DNA of 64,000 nucleotides from Rapana venosa (lineage: Eukaryota; Mollusca; Gastropoda; Neogastropoda; Muricidae), in the NCBI GenBank assembly GCA_028751875.1, contig CM054140.1, positions 49,992,171-50,056,170 on the forward strand, written 5' to 3'. Both the position numbers and the translations under genes were made by a program. This document shows, piece after piece, positions 44,849 to 54,250 of this stretch (its first letter is position 1; the number at the start of each line of letters is the position of its first letter). The notes under the pieces are model-generated. The model saw only the letters and a list, made by a program, of their open reading frames with translations, was not told where the DNA came from and ran no database searches.

Positions 44849-45110
44849 AGTTAAGCACGTCGAGCTGGATTACCATTTGGATGGGGACCGTTTGCGCGCC
44901 CTTGGCTTCCCGTACAGTTTTCCCCCAGTTTTACCCAGCTGTAAATGGGTACCTCCCTCTTTAGAGTCAGGGGAGGTAAAGCAGCGAGGGAGAGGAGATG
45001 GGCGCCGCCCTCAATATGCTGGCCCTAGAGTAGTGAGGTCTCTGACGCCTCGCTCCCCTACGACCTTATAGGTTATGGGACTCCTTTACCTCCTCCTTTT
45101 TACTCTATAG
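44849..45110 (+). mobile_element. SINE-D body with a 5S-rRNA-like head
   Basis: 44849-44912 resembles the internal promoter part of eukaryotic 5S rRNA: 'AAGTTAAGCACGTCGAGCTG' (box A side) and, 20 nt after GTTAAGC, 'TTGGATGGGGACCG' (box C side). It is followed by a body shared with the tRNA-headed SINE-D copies: 'ACCCAGCTGTAAATGGGTAC', 'CCCTCTTTAGAGTCAGGGG', 'AAGCAGCGAGGGAGAGGAGA', 'TGGGCGCC' and 'CTCTGACGCCTCGCTCCCCT'. The first 45 or so nt of the 5S part are missing or unrecognisable. Confidence 0.8.
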
Positions 45111-45232
45111 AAGATACTACATGACCCGCAAGCTAATACAGGTGTGTAACCTGAAAGGGAAAGCTGGAGGCTGAGCCTCACCAGAATCCTTGGAGTACCT
45201 GTAAGCCAAAGTGCTGGTGTGAAGATGGTAAC

Positions 45233-45515
45233 CACTACACTGATGATTTACCACCAGCTGAATAGTTTAAATGAGACCATTGGATCTTTGTTCCGTGGCC
45301 ATGCCAACATAGTGTTCTGTTCTTAACTGACATCAGCAGATCTTGGAATGGACCAGCACAGAGTACTGTCCAATGGCTGCAATGTGCTCTTCTCCATGGC
45401 TGTATGTGTGGTAATCTAATCTCCATGTCCTCTACCTCATTTCAACCCTTGGGCTTTCTTTCTGCAATTCCTGTCAATGTCCATGTCTCTCCTGCATATG
45501 AGAAAATAAAACCCA
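45233..45515 (-). pseudogene. LINE C-terminal fragment
   Basis: The minus strand encodes 'YAGETWTLTGIAERKPKG' (the G-x-E-T-W-T-L motif of LINE proteins) and then 'FQDLLMSVKNRTLCWHGHGT' (the K-x-x-x-L-x-W-x-G-H motif). Stops and a deletion lie between. A second copy is at 61605-61865. Confidence 0.75.
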
Positions 45516-45974
45516 GCGGCGCACTAAGAAACGTTATATTTTTTTTACTTATTTTCAAAAAATCCCGCATCTTTATCATTTTTTGTTTCCTCTGTTATCG
45601 CAATGACGTAGTTGGATGTTTGTTTATTTTTCGTTCTCCAAACAGGTCCATTTGCCTCCCTTCTGGCCAAAACATCTTCATCTTTGAGCAGCGAGCCTTA
45701 ATTGGAGCAAAATGTTGACGATTGCTCCGCCACTTTGTTAACGATTGCGGGTTATGTGCTGGCAGGGGTGGCAAATAGCAAATAGATGGGCAGCCATCTG
45801 GCTGGAAGGCAATAGGCACAAGACTGACCGATCAATACTGGCATTCATTGGTCACGGATGGTTTGGCCGCAGGAAACTCCATCCTCGGCATCTGTAATTC
45901 GTTTCCCCATGTCTTTTCAGCACCTCCCACAATACTTCCCCAGCCACAACATCAGCCTTGATCAAAATTAGCCA
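45516..45974 (+). repeat. Duplicated unknown segment, diverged copy 1
   Basis: Matches 61866-62322 with scattered 1-3 nt indels. Includes 'CGATTGCGGGTTATGTGCTG' and 'GCATTCATTGGTCACGGATG'. No coding motif recognised. Confidence 0.85.
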
Positions 45975-47652
45975 GGAATGGGCGAGAGAGTGTCTGTAAT
46001 GGCATTATGAGAGAGAGAGAGGAGAGAGTAGAGAGGGGGAGGGGGGGGGTGGCAGGTCGAGGGAGAGAGAGGAGAAAATAAATCAGAGAGCTGAGCGGAC
46101 AGATACTGACACACACACACACACCACAAATATATCTTATACTATATATATATATATATAATATATATATATATTATATATATATATATTATATATCTAG
46201 AGAGAGAGGAGAGAGAGATGAGTGGGAGAGAGAGAGAGATGAGAGTGAGAGACAGCAGGACAGACGACATTCGGACAGACAAACAGACAATCGGAATAGC
46301 GTCATGAGGGAAATGGAAACTACACGACAGACTAAGACTATGCGAGACAGAGAGACAGACAGACAGAATGAGAAAGAAAGACCAGGGACAGACAAAGGCC
46401 AGGAGACAGACAGACAATCAAACAGACAGACTTACATGGCCACTAAGCAGACCAGAAGGAGATGAGAGTCTGGAGCGAGTGGGAAGGATGAGACGACTTA
46501 ATAAGATTAGGGAGCAGACCCAAGAAAAAATGCCAATTGCCGGTCTGCTAAACAAATTTTCAACTCTATCACAAGCTCTTTACCGCTTCACTGCCTCCCA
46601 ACCATGCTGCTTCAACCCCCCCCCCCCCCCCCCCACCCCACCCCTCCCTCCTATCTTCCACACACAACACAACAAATTCCTTCTCTTGTTAGAACAGAGA
46701 GAGAGAGAGAGGAGAGATGAGAGATTCGAGACGAGAGAGAGAGAGAGAGGAGAGACGAGAGAGAGAGACGAGAGAGAGGAGAATGAGATAGAGAGAGAGG
46801 AGAGGAACCATAACGAAATTTTATTGAGGAGAGACGAGAGATGTTTCTTTTTGCTTATGTCGAGGATAATAGAATAAAACACTCATGTGCGTTTTTACAT
46901 CCAGTTCAAATGTACAAGGCGGGTGCCGTGTCGGGGGGTGGGGGGGGGGGGGGTGGGGGTTGAGCAGTTTTGCGGGGGGGGGAGGGGTTGGTTTGGTTTG
47001 GGTGTGGAGTTGCGGGTTGGTGGGTCTGGTTTGAGTGGTGGGGTGGGGGGTGGTGTGTGGTGGTGTGTCGTGGTGGTGGGTAGGGTGCGTTGGGGTGGGG
47101 GTGTGGTTTTGTGGGGGGCGTGTGGGGGGGTGGTGGTCGGGGGGGGTGTGGGGAGGTGGTTGGGTTGGTGTGGGGGGTGGGTGGGTGTGGGAGGGGGGGG
47201 GGGGGTGGGGGGGGGTGGGGTTGGGGGGGTTGGGGGGGGTGGGGTGGGGGTTGGGGGTGGTTTGGGAGTGGTTTGGCGGGTCCTTGCTTTGCGTGTGGGG
47301 TGGTGGGGTGTGGGTGGGCGGGTTTGGGTGGGCGGGTGGGGTTGGGTTGGGGGGGTGGGTGGTTTGGGGGGGCCGCTGGTGTGGTTTGGTGTAGGGTGGT
47401 GTGGTTTCGGTTGGGGGGGGTTTTGGGGTTTGGGGGGGTGGGGGGGTTTGTTGGTGTGTTGCGGGAGGGGGGTGGGGGGGGGTTGGGGTTCGGCGGGGGG
47501 TTGCGGTGGGGGTTGGAGGTTGGGGGGTAGGGGGTGGTTTTAGGTGGGGGGGGGTTATTGGGGTTTGAGTGGTTTGTGGTTTGGTGAGGCGGAGGTGGGG
47601 TTTGGTGGGGTTTTTGGAGGGGGGGGTTGGGGAGGGTCGGTGGGGTGGGTTG
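45975..47652 (+). repeat. 1,678-bp segment identical to 62323-64000
   Basis: The offset is constant at 16,348. All frames in the two segments translate identically, including through poly-C, GA and G/T sequence. It contains GA repeats, (CA)n, TA repeats, GACA repeats, poly-C (about 46617-46634) and the start of the G/T tract. Confidence 0.93.
46855..46910 (-). mobile_element. SINE-B left piece, interrupted by the G/T tract
   Basis: 'GTCGAGGATAATAGAATAAA', 'ACACTCATGTGCG' and 'TTTTTACATCCAGTTC' match the 3' end of SINE-B. The continuing SINE sequence reappears at 49650-49715. Confidence 0.75.
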
Positions 47653-48076
47653 GTTTAGGGGGGGTGCTCGGGGGTGGTGGTTTGGGGTTGGGGTGGTAGG
47701 TGGGGGTATTGGTGGTTGGTCGTGGTGGTTTGTGGGGTATATATGTGGTGGGCGTGGAGTGTGGTGGTTTTGGGGAGGGGGGTTTTGGGGTGGGGGGGGG
47801 GGCGGTGATGTGGGTGGGGGGTTGGGTGGCTGAGGGGGGGGGGTGGTGGGAGGGTTCGGTGGGTTGGGGTGTGGTTCGGGGGGAGGGGGGTGCTGGTGGG
47901 TGGGGTGCGGGGTTTAGGGGGTGAGGGGCGGGGGGGGGGGGTGGGTGTAGGTGGTTGGGAGTGGGAGGATTGGGGTCGGGGTGGTTGGGTTTGGTTTGGG
48001 GTGGCTGGGGGGTGGGGCTTTGGGGGGTTTGGGTGGTGGGTGGTGGGTTTGGTTTTAAGGTTTGGGATTGGTGGGT

Positions 48077-48115
<39 letters not shown>

Positions 48116-49650
48116 GGTAGGTGGGTGGTGCGTGGGGGATGTAGTGGGGGGGGGTGAGTGGGGGGGTGGGGGCGGTGTGGGGGTGGGGTGGGGGGTGGTT
48201 GTGCGGGGAGGGGTGGTTTGGTTTCGGGTGGGGTGGGGGGTGGGGGGTGGTGGGGGGTGGTTTGGATTGTGCGGCATGGTAGGTGTGGTGCGTTTGGCTG
48301 GTTTGGTTGGGTGTGGTTGGTTTGGTTTGGGGTGTCGTTTCGTGGTTTGGGTGGGGTGGGTTGGGGGGGGGTGGGTTGGTTTGGGTGGTGTGGAGGTTCG
48401 GGTTGGGGTGGTTGGGGTGGGGGGTGGGGGGGGGGTGGGGGGGTTGGGGGGTGGGTTTGGTCGGGTGGAGGGGGGTTTGGGTGGAGGGTGGTTTTAGGTG
48501 GGGGGGGGGGGGGGTGGGGGGGGTGGGGGGGGTTTTGGTGGTGGTTTGGGTGGGGTGGGGGGGGGCCGTGGGGGAGGTGGGTTGTGGTGGCGTGGTGGGT
48601 TTTGGAGGGGGTCGGGGGCGGTGGGGGGGGGGGTTTCGGTTGGGTTTAGGTTTTGGAGGGGGGGGGGTGGGGGGTTGGTGGGTGGGTTTCTGGGTGGGTG
48701 GTGGGGTTGGGGGGGGCGGGGTGGTGCTGGGTTGGGGGTGATTGGAGGTTGGGTCGGTGGGGGGTTTTGGGTTGGTTTAGGTGGGGTGGGGTTTCGTGGG
48801 GGGTGGGAGTGTTGGGGGGGTTTGGGGGGTTTTCGGGGTGGGTGGGAGGGGGGTTTGGGTGGTGGTCGGTGTGGGGGGGTGGGGTCGGGGTGGGGGGGGG
48901 TGGGTTGGTGGTTGGGGTTTGGTGGGTGGTTTGCGGTTTGTGGTTGGTCGGTGGTGTGGGGTGGGGGGGTGGGGGGGGTGGTGGGTGGGGTGGGGTGGTG
49001 TTGGGGGGGGTGGTGTGGTTTGGTGGGCGTGGGTTTAGGGGTGCGGCTTTGTGGTGGGTTAGGTGGGGGTTTGGTTGCGGGGCGGGTTTGGGGCGGGTTC
49101 GTTTGGGGGGGGGTGGGTTGGGTTCGGGGGGGGGGTTTGGGGGGGTTGAGCGGAGTCGTTGGGTGGTTGATTGGTGTGGTTGGGGGGTTGGGGTTGGGTG
49201 GTTTGGGAGGAGGGTGGGGTTTTGGGTTGGTGGTTTGGGAGGTGGGGGGGTGGGTGGTGTGGGTGGTTGGGGGGGTTTGGTGTGGGTGGGGGGGGGTGGG
49301 TGGGAGTTGGGGTTGGGGTTAGGGGTTTTGGTGGGGGGGGGGTTTTTGGGTGGTGGTTTTGGGTGGGGGGGGTGGGTGGGGGTGTGGGGGCGGTGGGGGG
49401 GGGGTCGAGGTGGGGTGGTGGGGTTTGGGGGTGAGGGGTTGGGGGGTTTTGGTGGGTTTTGGGGTGGGGGCGGGGTGGGTAGTATGGTGGGGGGGGATGG
49501 GTGGGGGTTTTTGGTGGAGGGGGGGTTTGGGGGGGGGTGGTGGGGTTGGGGGTTTGGGTAGAGTGGGGTGGGGTTTGAGCGGGGGGTGGGGTTGGTTGGG
49601 GGGGTGCGGTTTGGTTTGGGGGGGGGGGTGGGGGGGGTTTTAGGGGTTGT
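46925..49650 (+). repeat. 2.7 kb G/T tract (almost no A or C on plus strand)
   Basis: More than 2.7 kb of GGGG, GGT, GTT and GGTTTGG words without a fixed period. A and C are rare except for one 36-nt poly-C run at 48078-48113. Gly/Trp/Val frames on plus and Pro/Thr/His frames of up to 356 aa on minus are products of the composition. Many four-G-run clusters could form G-quadruplexes. The first 0.73 kb recurs at 63273-64000. Confidence 0.9.
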
Positions 49651-49715
49651 AATTTTGTCATTGTTTCCAGTTCGAAAAGGCGGACTGGTTTTAACGTGTG
49701 CGCAAAAAAAATCCA
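49650..49715 (-). mobile_element. SINE-B right piece, interrupted by the G/T tract
   Basis: 'GTAATTTTGTCATTGTTTCC', 'TTCGAAAAGGCGGACTGG' and 'TTTTAACGTGTGCGCAA' continue SINE-B from where 46855-46910 stops. Poly-C runs follow at about 49737-49788. Confidence 0.7.
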
Positions 49716-49792
49716 TTTTAAGACCTGACCTACCTCCCCCCCCCCCCCCCGTCCTTCCCCCCCCTCGCGTCCTCCCCCCCCCCCCCCTGGGA

Positions 49793-50070
49793 TCGCTGGG
49801 GACCTGTTAGTATATATAGCATCCCCACATTCTGGAAATTCTGTGCGAGGAATTCCCTCTTTTCTATCCCGCTCTTTGGTATCTGCCTTGTTCCTTTTCT
49901 TCCAGTCTCCTCATTTCTCTTGCTTTGTCTACCTTCTTGATCCATTCTCCCTTTTTTTCCTAGAGAGGCTTTAAAGTTCATAGTTCTCTCCCACGCCTAA
50001 GTAGGATGCCGTGGGTCTGACTTGTCAGGCGCTTAACGGCAGCTCAACGCAAGTTCATTCATATGACAGA
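49793..50070 (+). repeat. Repeat C, copy 5
   Basis: 'GGGACCTGTTAGTATATATA', 'GCATCCCCACATTCTGGAAA', 'TTCTGTGCGAGGAATTCCC', 'TTGATCCATTCTCCC', 'TGACTTGTCAGGCGCTTAAC' and 'GGCAGCTCAACGC'. The most complete uninterrupted copy, about 278 bp. Confidence 0.82.
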
Positions 50071-50086
50071 AAAGAGTGAGCATTCA

Positions 50087-50190
50087 AAGAAGAAGAAAAA
50101 GAGGAGGAGGAGGAGGAAGGAAGAAGAGGAGGAAGAGGAGGAGAGGAGGAGGAGGAGGAGGAGGAAGAAGAAGAAGAAGAAGAAGATTGA
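50087..50190 (+). repeat. GAA/GGA and GATT repeats
   Basis: Purine triplets then a short GATT run. The following 200 bp are A-rich without features. Confidence 0.9.
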
Positions 50191-50429
50191 TTGATTGATT
50201 GAATCTTTAATGGGTAAAGAATTAGGCACAATAAAGGCCTTTTTACAATTCTGCCCCAAAACAAAAACAAACTTGAAGTATTAAAAACAAAAGAAAGCAA
50301 AAAAAACAACCCAAAGAAACGTAAAACACAGACAAAAATGTGGAAAACTCTACTTGAACAAATTAACAAATTCAGAAGACTTGGAGGAAAAGCATTAAAC
50401 TGAATGCAAAATTATTATAACATCCGCCA

Positions 50430-50480
50430 AGTTACACACACACAACACACAATCAAACACACACCTACCAAACACATGCA

Positions 50481-50512
<32 letters not shown>

Positions 50513-50582
50513 CTCCATGCGCGGCATGTGCTTACACACGTACTCAGACACTACCCCATCTCACTCTTCACCGCCTCCCCCC

Positions 50583-50669
<87 letters not shown>

Positions 50670-50958
50670 CATTCACGTTTTATTCATTCTTCATTCAAGC
50701 ACCCACATAATGCTAAGATCTTCCACAGTATTACAGCCAAATGGTTACTCAGATTACACTCAGGCGCATTGCCGCGTACATATACTATCTCCTTCCTCCT
50801 CCCCCCTCACCCGCGCGCCACACACAACAACACACTCACACAATGTGATACACAACGCAGGAACGGACGCCTCCCTCCTCCCCCCTCACACACACACATA
50901 CACACACACACACCCACACCATCTTCGACTCTACATAATTAATCACACACACGCACGC

Positions 50959-50993
<35 letters not shown>

Positions 50994-51015
50994 ATCCCCC
51001 ACCCCCCCCCCCAAC
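50430..51015. repeat. CA repeats with 82-nt and 34-nt poly-C runs
   Basis: CA/CACG repeats near 50435-50515 and 50885-50955; uninterrupted C runs at 50585-50666 and 50960-50993. The Pro-rich 215-aa frame is an artefact. Confidence 0.92.
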
Positions 51016-51044
51016 ACACACACACTCACAGAAGTGCACACTAT

Positions 51045-51300
51045 GGTTTAGGCGTTCAAACTCGTGATCCAGAGGTCGCGGGTTCGATCCCCGCTGGTCG
51101 GGGGGGTGTTTTTTGTGTCTTGGTGAAAGGACACTTTATCTATTTTCATCACTCACCCAGGTGTACAAGTGGGTACCAGCTCTGCTGGGGAAGTATTCTG
51201 GCGGACAGACCTAGTGTCTGTCACAGGGGTGGTGAAAAACCATTCAGTTCGCTTAACTCTACAGTAGAAACCGGAATATAAGCTCCGCTCTAGGGCCTTC
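51045..51300 (+). mobile_element. tRNA-headed SINE ('SINE-T')
   Basis: A tRNA-like end with B-box 'GGTTCGATCCC' (about 51081) and a weak A-box upstream ('GTTTAGGCGTTCAAACTCG'). The body has 'CACCCAGGTGTACAAGTGGG' and 'TACCAGCTCTGCTGGGG', which resembles the 'ACCCAGCTGTAAATGGGTAC' element in SINE-D. It lies directly against the 3' end of the LINE below. Confidence 0.75.
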
Positions 51301-54250
51301 TGGCTCGAAAGCAATACTATTGTTTTTAGTCCAATATAGGCATCTATTATGTTCATTACCTTGGAGTTCATTGTGTGTGTTGACTGCGAGTAGTTCGTCA
51401 CCGTATCAAACAACAGCTGTTTTATTTCTGTCTTAAATTTGTTAGAGTGCTTGGGTATTCTACGAAACATCTGTGTAAGGGCATAACATTCTCTGCGGCC
51501 ATTGAAAGAAAAACTCGTTTTGAATAGATCTAGTTTGCTTTGGGGACAATAGTCTGTCTGATTCTGATGATGTTGAAAAGAGAACATTGCTTTTAGATAA
51601 CCAGGGCAAGCGACATAACTACCTTATGCATGAGAGCTAAATAACATTTAACGCGGAGGTTGCAAGCAAAAAGGATTTGGTAATATCTCAAAGTGTTTAA
51701 AATAATATTATTTTGTTGCATTTGCTAATCTTATTATTTATGACTTTAATGGTCGCTTTTGAAGAGGTCAGAGGTTTTCTAGGATTAGATGGAGCACATT
51801 CCCCAGACAACAGAAGCAGTAATTTAGGCGAGACTGATTAAAAGCAAAATAAAAAAAAAGTTTTGATTGTTTTATTATAGGAAAGTGTTTTAATTTGTGA
51901 AAAGCTTGGAATACACTGGATGATATTTCTTAGTAATACTGTGAAACATGATCCTGCCAAAGGAGGCTTTCGTCAATGACTACCCCAAAAGTAATTTGTG
52001 CGTTTTAACTTGCTTTTATGTTGGTGTTATTATACTTTATTTGTAAAGAGTTTGCCTCAAGGTTGCCTTTTCTGACGCTCACAAACTAGATAGCTTCTGT
52101 TTTGTCAGGGTAATGTACCAGCATGCATTAGTCTCACACCAATTTTGACTGATTTCATACTAAGGTTTAAATAATGATTGATTTCTTTAATATCATGACT
52201 CGCGTATTGTAGAGTTGTATCTATCTGCAAATCCAATCAACAAACAAACATTTTGAATGGTTAAAGGAAGATCATTAATGTAAAGAGAGGATATAAGAGT
52301 GGGACCTAATACTGAACCTTGTGTACACCACAATGCAACATTTTTTTTGGAAAAGAGGTAACTCTTAGCTTAAACCGACTGAGTTCGGTTTTTTGACAAA
52401 TAGGATTAAAAAAATAGTATGGCATTTTCATCTAAAAACCATATAACCGGAAGCTTTTGTAATAAGATATTATGATTTATCAAATCAAGGCCTTTTTAAA
52501 TCAATTAAAAATAAACCGCCTGCTTTCTGTTATTAATTCTCACGCAGCCTTGAATAAGTTAATCATGATAGTGCTGTTTCAGGAGTGTGTTCTAAACCCC
52601 GACTGAGGGTCTGAAAAGGCCTTTGCATTCAATAATAGTTGATAAAATGAGGGTGGACATGCTGTTCCAGAGGTTTAGATATACTAGCTTGAAGTGATAT
52701 GGGTCTATCATTATTTACCATCTTCTATGTTCCCTTTTTTTTGTGCCAAAGGGAATTATTTAGCGTATGTAAATGCTTTGGGATTAGCACGTTTAGAAAG
52801 AAAGGTATAAAGTTAAGTGAGATGTCTGCAATGTTAAAATGCAGAAAGTTTCTGTTATTTTAGGGCTACATACTATCAAAGCCACATGAAATTTTATTTT
52901 TTTAAAGACTTAAATAGGACCAAAAACTTCATGAACAGACAATAATGGGACAGAATAATTTTGTTATGTATCCTTTTTCCTACGCAAAGCCTTTTTAAAA
53001 TATTTGATCAATATGTTCTGTGTTGTTATCAATGAGTTTTACTTCCAAACTCATAGCAAGTGATTATTGAGACATCTACTGGAATTCAACATTCGTCACG
53101 TGAAAGTACCAAGTTTAGAGATGCTGGCGAATAGCAGACAGATTAATGTCATTGCTTTTTATCTTGGAATTAAATAATTCTGGAAGAAACGTTTAGTTTT
53201 CTAATCATATTATTATTAACTATGTTACGTTTTTTTCTTGTATTTCTCCTTGAAGCCCGCGTTCTCTTTAAGTGTCTTGGGTTGATTGCAGCAATTTTCT
53301 TGGTGAGCCTGCAGGTAAAATTTTTGACTTTACACGTCTTTTGGGGAATTCTAAAAGGACTATTGTTGTTGACAAAGGCTAAGAAAACTGATTGTCGAAA
53401 GGAATAAGGGAATTGTCTGCATCAGTGTACTAAAATGATGGAAAAGGGTGCAGAAGCGAAGGTCAGAGGAAAATGACATGCAAATCGAATTTTTAATGAG
53501 CGAATGTAATTTTCAGATGCTTCATTTTAGGCACGCTGAAAGCAGCTTTGCTCCAGGTGACACAAACTGCATTATGATCACTAAATCCGACAGTGGGTAC
53601 CCAAATTTCTTTATGACATGTGATCGTCGAAGATAATAAACGTGACTAAAAGAGTACTAGATTTTGACCGTCACTATGGCAGGGGCTGTGATACATTGCA
53701 AAAGGTTTTAAAGGACATAAAGATACTGTGCCACTGCGGGTGGGATTGAGATAGATCGATATTGAATCAACTAGTAATAATATTTCTTGTTCCTAAAAGC
53801 CAACATTGTCCATATTTCACAAAAAGTCATCAAACCAGCTGTGGTTGCTCTTAGGATGTCTGTAACTGAAACCACAAGAACTGAAGTAATCGATTTTTTG
53901 AAGAACATCTTCTTCCATACTGATTCCATGTTGAAATGACACAAATCTTCACGAAGTTTATAGGAGATATTATCATTGGATATTACATACAATACCAGTT
54001 TGCTGGGCTCTTTAGGGTCTCTCCGAATGATATGGTACCCTGGGTATAGAAATTGAACAATTGTTATACGGTCTGTTTGCCAAGTTTATGAAACACAAAA
54101 ATATGGAATGGTTTGTTTTCATTGTATATTAATTTTTGACAGGTCAGTTATTTTTATCATAAGATGACAAATATTAAGGTGAACTACTCGCAGTCCATTC
54201 ATTACAAGGCCAGTTTCGGACCGATAGTTACGAATAGCCATTAATAATTT
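51300..54250 (-). pseudogene. Decayed LINE with endonuclease and reverse transcriptase
   Basis: Minus-strand motifs occur in the normal order with stops and frameshifts. Endonuclease: 'NGLRVVHLNICHLMIKI' (54205-54150), 'PGYHIIRRDPKEPS' and 'LREDLCHFNMESVWKKM' (54050-53900), 'IVTVKI' and 'SHVYYLRRSHVIKKFG' (53680-53600). Reverse transcriptase: 'NNDRPISLQASISKPLEQHV' (52715-52650), 'LDLINHNILLQKL' (52495-52455), 'QGSVLGPTLISSLYINDLPL' (52325-52260) and 'FADR' where Y/F-A-D-D is expected. C-terminus: 'LDLFKTSFSFNGRRECYALT' (about 51540-51480). It belongs to the APE-endonuclease non-LTR group (Jockey/CR1-like). Not functional. Confidence 0.85.

Noticed and set aside
44849..44912. 5S rRNA gene
   Set aside because: Only the internal-promoter half is present and it continues directly into a SINE body; no complete gene of about 120 nt.
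46142..46417. Repeated 91-aa protein present at two loci (also 62490-62765)
   Set aside because: Identical because the DNA segment is duplicated. The sequence is GA, TA and GACA repeat.
46925..49650. Telomeric or subtelomeric repeat
   Set aside because: G/T-rich, but no TTAGGG-like or other fixed period, and normal SINE sequence lies on both sides.
48646..49716. 356-aa proline-rich protein on the minus strand (and Gly/Trp proteins on plus)
   Set aside because: A product of the G/T tract: lack of A and C removes stop codons in several frames at once. No domain or start context.
51060..51100. tRNA gene
   Set aside because: A good B-box but no complete cloverleaf, followed by a SINE body. The same applies to the heads of SINE-A, -B and -D.
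53222..53407. Small hydrophobic protein on plus
   Set aside because: Antisense to the decayed LINE between its endonuclease and RT regions; no independent support.
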